From Siphonodentalium dalli (taxonomy: Eukaryota > Mollusca > Scaphopoda > Gadilida > Siphonodentaliidae): a DNA stretch of 64,000 bases. Each line of letters starts with the position of its first letter. The first letter of the stretch is position 1. Of the stretch, positions 1-11,890 are shown piece after piece. A program made the position numbers and the translations under genes. The notes under the pieces are model-generated. The model saw nothing but the letters and a program-made list of their open reading frames with translations. It was not told the origin of the DNA and made no database searches. The stretch lies in contig CP136067.1 of assembly GCA_032622095.1 (NCBI GenBank), forward strand, positions 99,128,707-99,192,706. The letters are read 5' to 3'.

Positions 1-440
1 TCGCAATAACTCGACTGGATACCACATGAATTTATATGGGCACAATGGATACATTTTTCTGTTGTGTCAGCTTGTGAGGGTAAAATCAGAAGTTTCAGGT
101 CGGGGTATTTTGGTGACCTAAATTGTCTGATGTTATACATTAGAATCGGCCAATGTGATTTTGCTATGGTTGCAGCTCCATTATAACATATATTAAATAC
201 GACTTTTGTTGATGGTGAAATCATTCATTTGGATTGTCGCAAATAAGTAACGTTCGTGCAACAACTAATTTTTCCCTCCACGCGACCAACCGCACGGTAA
301 TTATTCTGCCAATATACCAAACATTAAAGTGTAATTAAATGCGAATTGATTCCCCAGGCGCTGTATAAATTCTCGAATTGGTGACTGTATTTGGGAGTAG
401 CCTTGCGAATTATAAGGGTCCTATGAATTAAATTAAAAAA
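1..440. other. Unannotated non-coding sequence
   Basis: AT-rich sequence without a convincing reading frame, repeat or RNA gene. I see nothing to name here. Confidence 0.5.
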
Positions 441-446
441 GAAGGG

Positions 447-999
447 TATGGTGTCCTGTTTCCTCCACATACTGTTTTCGCATCCGTCTTTTGATTTTTT
501 CGCTTGCGTCGGTTCCTTCGCGGCGTAGTAAGCGAAATAAACAAAACGAAGCAAGCGAAAAAAATCATTGTTTCTGGGCTTGCTTCGTTTTGTTTTGTCC
601 TTCGTGCGACATTTTGTTGTTTTTTCGCTTTGGCGGTTCCTTCGCTTGCTTCGCGAAGTATCCGAAGCAAGTGAAGGAACCGCCGAAACCAAACAACAAC
701 CAAGAAAAAGGTTTTTCTTGTTGGGTTTCGACGGTTCCTTCGCTTGCTTCGGATACTTCGCGAAGCATGCGAAGGAACCGCCGAAAGCGAAAAAAAAAAA
801 AACGAAGCAATGATGTTTTTTCGCTTTCGTCGTTTGCTTTATTCGCTTGCTTCGTTTGATTTTTTCGCTTCCTTCGTGGCGGAGGAACCGAAATAATTGT
901 CAATTTTTCACTTGCTTCACCGCGAAGCAACTGAAGCAAGCGAGAAAAAAACTAAATGAAGAAAGCGAAAAAAGTATGTGGCTGAAACAGGACACCATA
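447..999. mobile_element. MITE with imperfect ~40-bp TIRs and 6-bp target duplication
   Basis: The ends are inverted: the left end reads TATGGTGTCCTGTTTC and the right end reads GAAACAGGACACCATA, with similarity continuing through the 'cacatac' and 'ttttcgc' blocks. GAAGGG occurs directly outside both ends (441-446 and 1000-1005), which looks like a 6-bp target-site duplication. The interior is built from forward and reverse copies of a TTCGCTTGCTTCG-like word (reverse CGAAGCAAGCGAA), so the whole element can fold on itself. No transposase is encoded; the overlapping open frames are by-products of this word. Superfamily not assigned. A 6-bp duplication excludes Tc1/mariner and piggyBac. Confidence 0.75.
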
Positions 1000-1188
1000 G
1001 AAGGGCGAATACTGAGTGCCAGTTAACAGAGGGGTGAATTCTGATAACCAGTTAAGAACATATGTGATAAAGGACATGGATTTAATTCACACTTCAATAC
1101 CATCTATTTCCATCACTTTTCCCAAACTGTAACACAGAGCAAGTTCTGATAGCTACGTATGACTAGTATGTCTAGTACTCTATTTCGG

Positions 1189-1207
1189 CACTATCATCAT
1201 AATCGTC

Positions 1208-1238
<31 letters not shown>

Positions 1239-1276
1239 CTATCATCATCACCATCATCATCACCATCATCATCACC

Positions 1277-1338
<62 letters not shown>

Positions 1339-1499
1339 CATCACCAACAGCATCATCATCATCATCTTCAACACTGGCTCATCGTCGTCGTCGTCATCAT
1401 CATCATCATCATCATCATTACTAACATCAGCATCATCAGTATCATCATCATCATCAGCATCATCAGCATCATCAGCATCATCATCATCATCATCATCAT
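1189..1499. repeat. Trinucleotide (CAT/ATC)n microsatellite
   Basis: About 300 bases of cat/cac and atc triplets with a few interruptions, for example near 1345-1395. It generates long poly-His, poly-Met and poly-Ile open frames that are not genes. Confidence 0.95.
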
Positions 1500-2340
1500 T
1501 GCGCCTCGACCATCTAGTTTACGAATGTACAGTAGTTCGTCCATTTTCCCTGACTTATCCCTCACAATGAATAATATACCATTCCAACGTATACTTCGAT
1601 AAATGAGTGGGAAAATCCATTTAGTATAGAAAGGGATGTTTGATTTATTGCAGGAGAGCCATGCAGAGACAGCTTACAGTGCTACAGCATGTGCTGCCGA
1701 GCAAAAACCCGCCACAGGATGGGTGTCGTCCACGTCTGCGACAAGGCCATGGGACCGTACGCATGCGTAACCGACGCCACACCAGCAGAAGAGCCGACGA
1801 ACGACCTCAAACACTTCTGAGTTAAAGGGCCGTAACTCAGAAATGGAGTCGTCATCTGCAGGGAGTAATTTCACTAATTAGTGTTTAGGAATCATCACAG
1901 AGACAGAGACATATCAAAACTGGAAGAAAGCGGACTCAGTCGTGCGTTACTGTTTATGGTTTACTTGTTGGAGCTGAAGGACTGAGGAGTTAAACTGCCA
2001 CATGTATATAGCTATATCTGAAATAAAACCAACACAAAAAAACAACAACACCTCCAACAATAATAACAACAACAACAACATATGTTGTGAATTTGTAATA
2101 AAATCTGATAAAATGCCAAAAACAATACACAAACATTTAAGAAATATATGGCATCAAATTTGTCCGACTTGAAACGATTAAAAAGAAAGATTTTTCACCG
2201 AAACACCAACATGGTTTACTGACATGCAGTGTGGTGTTCTACAAAACTAACACTTAATGTTGACCCAACATCTTTATGTGTACTAACGATTGAAATAAAA
2301 ATGTATTTCTAGTGACAGAATCTGCTGTTGATTAGCTTGC
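1500..2340. other. Unannotated non-coding sequence
   Basis: No coding region recognised. It contains a short (aac)n run around 2041-2082. Open frames are under 70 codons and have no domain I recognise. Confidence 0.45.
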
Positions 2341-2372
2341 GGAGTCAAAATTATTATTTCACAGCCTGAAAA

Positions 2373-2466
2373 GGGGCGAAAGAGCCCCCATCTTTAAGGC
2401 GAAAGAGCCCCACCTTTAAGACGAAAGAGCCGCCATCTTTAAGGCGAAAGGGCCCCCATTTTTTAA
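2373..2466. repeat. Minisatellite, ~23-bp unit, about four copies
   Basis: Four imperfect units of the type ggcgaaagagcccccatctt start near 2373, 2398, 2421 and 2443. The units vary at the run of C and in the 'ctttaa' tail. Confidence 0.8.
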
Positions 2467-2481
2467 ATGCAATTAATTGTA

Positions 2482-3133
2482 TTAACCCTTTACCCAACAG
2501 AACGGCCATGTGCCAATGCATTCTCTTATATATGCGAGTCGACCATAGGTCGCCTCGCATATATAAGAGAATGCATTGGCTTAACACATATTAATTTTTT
2601 TTAGGCCAATGCATTCTCTTATATATGCGAGGCGACCTATGGTCGACTCGCATATATAAGAGAATGCTTTGGCACAGGGCATAACTGTAACTATCACAAT
2701 GTGGTCAATGAACCGGTTCCAATGATATCCATATTTGTAGATAGATTAGATAGATTTTATTTGTACAATAAACATAGCATATTACAGTTAAACTAAAGAT
2801 ACAAAATTAATGATATTGTACAGGGACTGCATGGCCAATACTGACCGTCTTCCTGCAGTCCCTTAAATAAATAACAAATTATCCACTACCTGGCGGTAAT
2901 TGTCAAATAAAAAGTATATATATATATAATATATATAATATAATATGATATAATATAAAATAATATCCGCAGACCAGATTCAATTGTACATGTAGGCATC
3001 GAATGTTGACTATATAGATTGAATGTAAATAAATAAATATGGTGTATGGTGTTATTGAGACAGACCGAAGATATTTTAGGCTGTTGAAGCTTTATTTTGG
3101 CGTTTTTGGCCGGTTTGTTGGGTAAAGGGTTAA
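2482..3133. mobile_element. piggyBac-like MITE with paired hairpins and a later insertion
   Basis: TTAA lies at both borders (2482-2485 and 3130-3133), followed by inverted ends CCCTTTACCCAACA / TGTTGGGTAAAGGG. A TTAA target and CCC...GGG ends are the hallmark of the piggyBac superfamily. Inside are two ~69-bp hairpins (2512-2580 and 2605-2673) that are reverse complements of each other. The same MITE is present at 12695-13095 and 60445-60844 in the other orientation. Compared with those, this copy carries about 300 extra bases (~2740-3040), AT-rich and beginning 'gatagattagatagatttta', possibly a retroposon fragment. Confidence 0.8.
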
Positions 3134-3690
3134 TAGACATAAGTGGAATTTTACCATGTTTTGTCATGTCATTGAGATCACACCGGTACGTCAGTAATAC
3201 CACGAATGAGTCCCAATATTTAAGATGAATTCAGAGTTCCAGTCCTTCAGCTACAGTTAAAAGACATTCTGATATAACACCATTTTCTGCTTCATTCTGT
3301 TGAAAATCAAAAATGATATAAACTATACGTAAAATTACCACAAATTTTTTTTTTTGCTTCTATTATCAAATTGAGGCCAAAGTGAGGGTTATTTAGATAA
3401 GTTGAATATCAAAAAAGGAAACATGAAATAAGTTTATAAAAAAAATTCTAAATTTATATTGAAGAAAAGTTTATTTTGGGACTGTTTTTTCTCGAGAAGA
3501 TGGTAAATGGAAACAAGCAACTGCACATCAGATAGTATTTAGTTACGAAAGGGTTAATCCATCTTATTCTGATAACCCTTAACAATGTGTGGAATTGAAC
3601 ATAGATTTAAAGCTGTATATAAACGTCATGCCAAAAATTAAACCCAGTGATTGGCACAGGGCCGGGGAAACTATACGTCACAGTTTGCTT
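3134..3690. other. Unannotated AT-rich sequence
   Basis: No gene, tandem repeat or inverted repeat recognised. Confidence 0.4.
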
Positions 3691-3992
3691 GACAATTGGC
3701 GGCAAGATGTCAAACATCTAAGTGAGTTCTCATTGTTTTCTTCACCTACATAACAAATTGAAATCAATAAAACATAGCGAATGAGCTATGTATCAATGTG
3801 TGCTAGCTCACTATGAATCCCGTCCACATATATATAATAGATGATCATTGAGAATAAATATAAATGTTCACGTGACTTCGGTCACCATTTTTCGAGGTTC
3901 CGAAATGTGAATGCCAAAATCACCTTAAAACAAATTTGTTCGATATTCGGTGTTAGCACTATCCGAGATGAGATGTTGGGATAGGTCATTTA

Positions 3993-4138
3993 GGAGATAA
4001 ACGTACCCTGTTGAGTTGTACATTCTGGGATTCGAGCATGAAAACAGTTTGTGAATGAGTCGGCTTGCCGGCGAGTTCACAAACTGTTTTCATGCTCGAA
4101 TCCCAGAATGTACAACTCAACAGGGTACGTTTATCTCC
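3993..4138. repeat. Perfect hairpin, 63-bp stem with 20-nt loop
   Basis: 3993-4055 is the exact reverse complement of 4076-4138, with no mismatch. The loop 4056-4075 contains the small inverted repeat CGGC-tt-GCCG. Zero mismatches within an otherwise diverged region suggests a recent foldback insertion, or maintenance of the stem. Confidence 0.95.
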
Positions 4139-4721
4139 ATTGTAATTCAATCTAGCAAGGAATTTGCCCAAAAAACTGTATAAAAAGTATAATTTAGTCA
4201 TTTTCATGACACGAATCGAAACTTTCATTTTGCCGTTGTCATCGTGCACAAATCGTTGGGTTTGTTCATTGCGTTACTCTGAACACTGCTCCGTAACAAT
4301 TTCCTGTGGGGCGGGTTGGCTCGTTTCGCTACTCCGTTCTGTGCCGATGAAATTTGACCGTGCTACATTCAGATTTTATGCACGCTGAAGCGGCCGATGA
4401 ACGGTATTATGGTTTAATAGCTTGCTGATATATTTTGAAAATATAGAAAAAACTAATGTTGAAATTGCTAGGCGTGATATTTTGCCGCCTTTTTCTATAT
4501 ATATAGGTTCCCGGCCATGTTTCAGTAACCAAACTTGGTTTATTTAAGAAATAACTTGAATATCGATTTGGGTCATTGGATTTTGACCGGCAGAATGGAG
4601 TCAAAATCAATTACCCCAATTGATCTGCAAGTCATTTGTTATAATCATATATCAGTATTATTGAACAACCTTTCAAAACATAACATATATTGTTCAAATT
4701 CCAACCCAGTCTCACAATAAC

Positions 4722-4865
4722 AACACGCAGTGAGCGCGTGCACATGATCAGCTTGGAGTGACGTAGATGGTTCATCGCTTTTTGTGAAGTGGACACCATG
4801 CAGCGAGCGCGTGCACACGATCGGCTTGAAGTGAAGTCGGTGTTCATCGATTGTTATGAAGTGTC
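4722..4865. repeat. Tandem duplication, ~71-bp unit, two copies
   Basis: Units beginning 'cagtgagcgcgtgcaca' (4729) and 'cagcgagcgcgtgcaca' (4800) are 71 bases apart and similar throughout. Confidence 0.75.
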
Positions 4866-5005
4866 GACTTCAGTTATTGGTTTATGAACATCGGTAACGT
4901 TCATATAAACCGTGTTTAAACAGCATGTGAAAAATAGATTTAACCATAGAGTCAGAAAATGTTTGGTCTGGCACCACATAAATTAAATTTATCTAGCAAT
5001 AGCAT

Positions 5006-5272
5006 GTAACCCTTTCATGACGGGAGCTGTGCTTGTGCAGCATTAAAGACCCTGTTCCAGTACATTATCTTATATATGCGAGTCTCTCATCGGGAGCCTT
5101 GCATATATACGAGAATGCACTGGCTTGCAAAGTCAAGGTAAATAGTGTTAGGCCAATGCATTATCTTATATATGCGAGGCGCCCTATGGGCGACTCGCAT
5201 ATATAAGAGAATGCATTGATTGGCACAGGGTTTTCGCAAAATTTCCGGAAGCACCAGTCATGAAAGGGTTAA
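5006..5272. mobile_element. TTAA-type MITE with diverged paired hairpins
   Basis: Inverted ends TAACCCTTTCATGAC (left, from 5007) and GTCATGAAAGGGTTA (right, to 5271), with TTAA at the right border and GTAA at the left. Two hairpins of the recurring 'tcttatatatgcgag' module lie inside, the first strongly diverged. The end sequence resembles, but is not identical to, that of the copies at 2482, 12695 and 60445. Confidence 0.7.
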
Positions 5273-6150
5273 CATTATTTACACCATCTTTAGCTGTCTT
5301 AAATTAGAATTGTTTATTTTGGTGTATCTTAAATTAACATCGTGTGAAATTTAAAATAGATGAAATCAATCTAATTGGAGCCCAAAATACTTGGTTTTAT
5401 AATATAGTTATATTCCTAAATAGAATGATTAATACTGTCTGCTATTCTCTCCACCGTCTGCGTATTAAGTCTCCTATGATCGTGTGTTTCTGCATGGATG
5501 GTTGGCTATTATTATGTAACATGATGACATTGACATACGAGGGACCGCATAATACGTGACTTGGGGAGGAATCCTAGGAAACAATCCATCATTGAACTTG
5601 TGAGCTCAAACGGCACAGCTCGCTCATCAATATGCGTTATGCAGGCTCCATATATAGAAACTAGATAGCGGGATGCTGCAGATTCGGAGCCGGGAACCTA
5701 TACGTCATAATTTCATGACTTCAACATTCGTGTTTTCCCCAAAGATATCAGCAAGCTATTAGACTGATGAGCTAGCCCATCATCTCATCTCCGATAAAAA
5801 CTGCAAAAACTGATTTGTTTTAAGGAGATTTTGGCATTTAAATTTTACAAACTCGAAAAATGGTGACCGATGTCACTTGGATACCTTTTTATCTTCTCAA
5901 TGGTCATTTCACACAAAGATGATCTATAGTGTAGAAAAATGTAGCTCTTTGCGTGCGCGCCAAAATTGTATGTGTTTCGATCTACCATTATCAGTAAACT
6001 GTAGCCCAAATCCTAGTCAAATCGAAATTGGTTGTGTTGTGTTTATATGGGGACGGGATTCGTAGTGAGCCAACAAAAATTACATAGCTCAGTTGATATA
6101 ATTTGTGTTGAGTTCTTTATATTGCTGAAGAAAACGATAAATAACCACTT

Positions 6151-8016
6151 CGATGTAAGACATCTTGGGGCCAGTTTCGAGCAATTTACGATATTGGTTC
6201 CCTTTCTGTACTAAATACTCATTGACGAGTAATTCCCTTTGCAAACGATAAGATAATAAGTTCATAACCGTTTGTTGAACTTATAATCTGAACAGAAGGA
6301 GTTCTATTCATTTATGAGAGATGTTCACATAACACAAGTTCAGCAAACGGCATATATGTGACAGTTATTACGTATTATCTTAGCATTTCCTAAGGAAATA
6401 CATGTACTCATTCATGAGAACTTATTAAAAAAAAAAAAAGGTCATAAATATCCCTTAACCCTTAATTTCTGAATGAATACTTCTACTCAGATACAATTGT
6501 ATACATAGAAATGGACTAGTCTTCATTTGCTATGTTGTGGTCAGAATAAAAGCATACGACGGGAAGAGAAACAGCATTGGGAATCCAATTTATTTATTTG
6601 TAGGGATGTACAATAAGAATAGCTACATTGGTATACACAGGACGTATTATACATATACAGGACAAGGGCAGTCAAGACTTCATGATCTCTTTTGATATAT
6701 TTTGAGGTGTTATTCATTATTTGCCAATTGATTATTATGCAATGCTTATATAGTGTCATATATAGAAAATCACTCATTAAAGTCTTTAAATATTTGTTAG
6801 TTTGTTTTTTTTTCTCCAAAAATATGTATCAGGTTAAGATTCCCCATAAATTGGGCAAGGTGAGAATTTTACCCATAGAACATCTTACCGTTGTGCGGCG
6901 TGCAAGCGCGGCTAGAGTTACAGTTCTTGGCTCAGCGGTGAGAAGTCTGATTCTCGATGCCTGATCAACTGGGAGGATATGGATTCATGCTTGTGATTTC
7001 GTGGTGTTATTGACTCAGACGTCCTTTGGTGTGCATGATCATATATTTAAACATTATTCCTATCTGTCATAAGCAGAAGAATATTTTAATAGGCAATGTA
7101 TCGCCCCTGACACTATCTGTAAGCAACGCCAATAGTACTGAAACGATTTCGGCTCCAAATATTTGTTACTGGCGTATCGCCATTAAAGGCGGGAATAGAG
7201 TTGCTTCTATTTACATCGATCCACATGCAGTGCTGTAATTTTTCAATCTAAATTACTTTTTCATCATTTTATTCATCACCTAATAATCTGGACAATTCGT
7301 GAGCTGACAATGACTAAAACACACCATGGCCACCAAAAATTCCTTGAATAGCTACAGTGAGAGAATTCCAATATATTGGGCCACCACGAATCACGGAAAC
7401 CTCGTTTAACTCATTATGACGCCCCTGCATCCCCACCTTAAGATCCCGTGCACCATTTCCACAGCACATATGGTACTGTCGTATTAAAATTCGGCATGTT
7501 AGTCTAGGCAAATATGGACATAGGTGTCGCCTCGAGAGGGAAATTATGAGACCTACATTTTTGGTTTGCAGAAACTCATAACATTCGGGATCCGTATGTT
7601 GGATTTGTCAGATAGGCGGACTTTTTTCTCACCGCGTGGTTTTATTGAATCATCTGATGACAAAATCGGTCATTTTTTTAATAAAGCTGACATATTTGAC
7701 AGAGTATATTCACACATTTCGAGAAGAGATATTCGTCCAATTTTGACTGATAATGGGGCGACAAGCAGAGTAAGGTAATACATGTAACCAGTGAATCTCG
7801 GAATGACAGTCATGACGTTATGTGACGTCAAATAATTTTTAGGATGAGAAGAATGTGACGATTCACGCAAAGCGTTGTCTTTCGTTTCTTATAATACCAA
7901 AAGTACGACGGCTATGCCCATTATTTTATACCATGGGAAACTTCCGCCAATTAGCTGCGTTCTAATATATCATTTTATTTTTATCAAAGGCAGAAAAATC
8001 AACCATCCCCCAACAG
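6151..8016. other. Unannotated intergenic sequence
   Basis: Open frames up to about 90 codons occur but none shows a recognisable domain. A short stretch near 6270-6300 ('cgtttgttgaacttata') resembles one near 60872-60900, so part of this may be old repeat. Confidence 0.4.
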
Positions 8017-9010
8017 CTAAGAGGTGTAATACTGTGGTATAAGGCACACACAGAAAGCACGATTATGTGAGTAACAATTTGCTACCTTTTCGGAAATTGC
8101 AGAGAAAAATGTTCGGGATATATGTAAAAACAATCTACTTTTTACCAAATATGAGTACCATTTTGGAAGCCATCTTGAGCAATATAGACCGTAGTGTGAC
8201 ACATTTAAGATAGACTAAAACAATAAACACCTCTCATACCATAGATAGTTGCATTTTACTTGAAAAAAATGGTCCAAACCTGAAAAGTGAATATTTGCCG
8301 ATATTTATGTCAAGTTTTAGAGAGCAATTCCAATATTTCTGGTGATATCGGTGGTGACAATAGTAAAAAATTAACCATGGTGCATCAAACATGTTAGTAT
8401 TCAATGAACAGAAGGCAGAATAGCCAATTTTACACATCAACCACAACTTGTAAGCGATTGCAGGACACGCTGGGGCAATATCTACCATTTTCCATATTTT
8501 GGCGGCCATTTTGGCAGCCATTTTGAGCCAAAGTAACAATTTTGGTTCCAATGAGTTGGAATATTCATAGGTAATGATATGCCTCACTTACATTACAAAG
8601 TTCTATTCATTTCTTGTTGAAATACGACCTGAATCCCAATTGTGATTTTTTTTTTTTGGGAAATTTTATACCGCGTTCTGTAAAATTGAATTGTTGAGGG
8701 ATCGGAAGGGGCTAGGACCCCAATAATTGCATATTTCATTGCTCCAAAATAAAGTCACATTTCTCTACAGGTTCAAACAGCATAAACTGATCAAGAAGAT
8801 ATTAGTAAAAAAACGTCATATTTTCAACTTCCGGCGGTCATTTTGGCGGCCATCTTGGATCTGGAGTTTCAATTTTGCCCTATAAAAGTGGCATTATGTC
8901 TTGGTATACATTTTACTAGCTTTTCCTGCTATAATTTGCATCAAACTGACTTAGGGACCAGTCTGAAAAACGGCGGCCATGATGGACGCCATCTTATTGG
9001 TTATTTCGCG
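8017..9010 (+). repeat. Copy of the ~1-kb 'GGCGGCCAT' inverted-repeat family
   Basis: This stretch matches, in the same orientation, 9925-11125 and 20893-22158, and matches 18213-19165 in reverse. Shared landmarks are 'ccatattttggcggccattt', 'gagggatcggaaggggct', 'gcatatttcattgctcca' and 'ggcggccatcttgga'. In the 18-22 kb example these blocks are the terminal inverted repeats of one element, so this copy is probably an orphan arm. No coding sequence. Confidence 0.7.
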
Positions 9011-9349
9011 CGCCGTGTGCATACTAATGTACAAATTATTCTTTCGCCTGGGTGCTGCCATAAGGCATGGGGGTTCTATTTATATAATGTTAATTGTTGG
9101 GACACATTAAAAGTTGTAGTGCGACCCCGAGTCCGAGCTGTAGTGCGACCCCGAGCCCGGTAAAAGGTGTAGTTGAGAATTTCAATTTCGTTTATTGGCG
9201 TTTACATTATGTCAATAATGTTGATTTTTGGTTTGTGATAAGCTATGCCATTTACAAATAACAGAAATGAAAAAAATTATATAATTACAATCATGGGTAT
9301 ATAATATATGATCTTGGGCGCGTTACCATTTCTGACTATGGTTTTCTTG

Positions 9350-9910
9350 TATTGCCATGTGTGTGACCTATATGCACACATGGAGTGATTGGATGCAATG
9401 GTGAGGTGAATTGTTAAACAAGGAGTGACTGTATGACCACGAATTTGCTGAATTGTCTTGAGTGAGGAGTATATTCAAGCCTGGGGTGCGTGAATGGCCA
9501 CTGTGTGGAGCCATTGGGCAGAAGTATATGCATACACGGAGTTACTCTACGGTTATAGTTGCAGTGTATATGTATATCTTGAGTGGATATATGGCATAAA
9601 TGTGGCAAATAGATATAGAGAGAAAGTGTATGGCCAATGGTGAGGCGAATAGGTATACAAGAAGTGACTATACGACCACGAATGTGGTGAACATGTATAC
9701 AGTAAGAGTAATATGTTCATGGGTGAAGTGTAGGAGAATACATGGTGTACCTGAATGGTGACTCGTGGCTGTGTAGTCACGTGTGAGGTTTACGGGTAAA
9801 CACAATTGTGGTTGTATGGTCATTGGTGAGGTGTATGTCTATAAAGGGAATGGCTACATGGTCATTTGTGTGGTGTTCATGTATAAATAACACGATTCCT
9901 TTGCCATGGG
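9350..9910. repeat. Degenerate minisatellite, ~50-60-bp unit
   Basis: Repeated phrases such as 'gagtgactgtatg', 'gtgaggtgtat' and 'tatgtatac' recur roughly every 50-60 bases. The same minisatellite fills the core of the element at 18213-22158. Confidence 0.75.
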
Positions 9911-9924
9911 TGAGTAGTACAGTT

Positions 9925-11125
9925 GGACCTTTGGTGGCTATCACTTTCCATAATAACTAAAGTATATGTTAATCGATTGGGAGGTAATGTTAGAGAGTTA
10001 TTCATCATGGCCTTTTATATGCACAATGGAGGAAACGGTGTTCACGACATGAGTCAATCAATCTTGATGTCAATGGCCGAGAATTTGATGTTATTAAGCA
10101 GTTTTTCGCTCATCTCCTTGTTTGACTTTCTAAAACGCATACAGAAGAGCAGAGAATAGTGTCCGGCATATATTTGAAAATATCAAAATTTTCTACCAAA
10201 TTTTGTGGACATTTTGCAAGTCAGCTTGAGTAAGTTTTTTCTAAAAACACATCAAAGTGAGGCATATAAGACGGATCAAAACAACAAACAACATAGATAG
10301 TTCTCATTGTGACGCATTTAAGACGGATAAAAACAAACACGAAACACCAAAGATAGTTCCATTTTACTTTTTTTTAAACAAACCTGAAAAATGATTTTTT
10401 GCCGATTTTGAAAAAACATTCAAAAAATTTTGGTAATGTAATAGTAACACTTGTCCAAAATTCATAGTATTCATGTTAGAATTCAATCTGTATATGACAG
10501 AACAGCCAATTTTATTCATCATCCAAGATGGCATGGCACTCTGGGACAATATTTACCACTTTCCATATTTTGGCCGCAATTTTGACAGCAATTTTGAGCA
10601 AAAGTGATAATTTTGGCTCCTTTGAGTTGAAATATTCATGAGCAATGGTATGCCCCAATTTCTTTGCAAAGTTCTGCTCATTTATTGTCGAAATTTGACT
10701 AGAATCCAAATGGTGATTGTTGGTGAAATTTCATACAGTGTTCTGTAAAATCGAATGATTGAGGGATCGGAAGGGGCTGGGATCTCATGAATGGCATATT
10801 TCATTGCTCCAATGATCAGTTAACATGAATAATACAAAATAAAGTCACATTTCAGAACCAGTTCCATACAGAAGCAACTGGTCTAGAAGTTATTAGTAAA
10901 AAAAAACGTCAAATTTTCCACTTACGGCTGCCATTTTGACAGCCATGATAGAGCGAATGTCAGTGTATAAGCTTCTTCCACATGATAGAGCTATGTATGT
11001 TACAGCTGAGAAATATTTGAAATAGAAAAAAGTTTTGGCCGCAATTTCAAAAACAATATCCTGCAAAGTGCAGATGACAGAATTCAGCGGCGAGGAATCA
11101 GCTATTTTCCTACAACAAAACACAC
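9925..11125 (+). repeat. Copy of the ~1-kb 'GGCGGCCAT' family, right-arm type
   Basis: Begins just after a minisatellite with 'ataactaaagtatatgttaa', as does the right arm at 20757-22158. It then runs through the shared landmarks 'ttccatattttggc', 'gagggatcggaaggggct' and 'gcatatttcattgctcca'. Together with 9350-9910 it looks like the right half of the same transposon type, with the left arm missing or rearranged. Confidence 0.65.
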
Positions 11126-11334
11126 AGCGTTGGCCTCCACTTTCGTCATTCTACGTATCCAAACTTTTCACTTTTTTGTGAACTTTCCCAGTTTTGTAAA
11201 ATTATTAAATCTTAATACCATTAATGTCACATTTAACACAGGCTGCACTGGTTGTTATACCCCCAAATACTTATTATTTGTATGGTGTATTGCTTCCTTA
11301 AATTGCCATACGTTGAATAATCTTTATGTATAAA

Positions 11335-11460
11335 AGAGTATGATCTGTCTGTCCGTCCGTCTGTCTATCTGTGCGAATTTTATGCTTGTCCGATTTCAAC
11401 CAAATTTGGTGTGGTGACTCGGGATACCATGGCGGAGGTTATAACGGCGTTACTTTTTCA
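11335..11460 (+). repeat. Possible Helitron-family 5' fragment
   Basis: A (tgtc/cgtc)n tract followed by 'ccgatttcaaccaaatttgg' resembles the (tg)n plus 'ccaatttcgatgaaatttgg' arrangement in the Helitron-like units at 28-36 kb. No 3' end is seen, so the family call is tentative. Confidence 0.3.
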
Positions 11461-11649
11461 AACTTTTTATTTAAATACATTTAATTAAATAAATAAAAGA
11501 ACACACAAATTAAAACAAGCTTACTATGGGCCTATTTCAGATTCAAATACATGTGAATATTTAGGTTCAATATGAACCTATTTGCAGAACAGGTGTACGC
11601 TCTTTATATAGTCTGGGAGCAATTGGTTGGGGTGTAGTAAAAATTCTAG

Positions 11650-11890
11650 GCGGTTGTGGAATTCTTACCCTTGACATTTCCTTTAATCAAAGATGGCGTC
11701 CAACATAGTAGTATAGAACATGAACAAAGTCAGTTTAATCTGTTTTGTTGGAAACTATATCTCATGAAATGTACTAAAATTTATATATTATTTGGATGCT
11801 ATTACATTATACTAATGTTTGTAGGAAAAATTGGCACTCCATTAGAAAGAAGGCTGCCAAAATGGCGACCGCAATGTGAAAAATGTGACC
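11650..11890 (-). repeat. Fragment of the 'GGCGGCCAT' family, left-arm orientation
   Basis: Contains 'caaagatggcgtccaa' and 'ccaaaatggcgaccg', which match 18300-18480 (left arm of the 18-22 kb element) in order and orientation. It ends at a C-rich run near 11889-11901. Confidence 0.5.

Larger units (their letters stand above)
3690..6150. mobile_element. Degenerate long-inverted-repeat element, host to nested MITEs
   Basis: Sequence around 3700-3990 recurs inverted at about 5760-6150. Shared blocks include 'gagctatgta', 'gctcactatgaatcccgtcc' (compare the complement near 6050-6080) and 'ggtcaccatttttcgag' (complement near 5850-5875). A second inverted pair links 4408-4530 with 5690-5770 (shared 'aatagcttgctgatat' and 'ataggttcccggc'). 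The arms have diverged considerably, so this is an old element. A perfect hairpin (3993-4138), a tandem duplication (4722-4865) and a TTAA-type MITE (5006-5272) lie inside. No transposase was found. Confidence 0.5.

Noticed and set aside
1159-1602. Poly-His, poly-Met and poly-Ile open frames
   Set aside because: They are readings of the CAT microsatellite in different frames, with no codon-use or domain signal of a gene.
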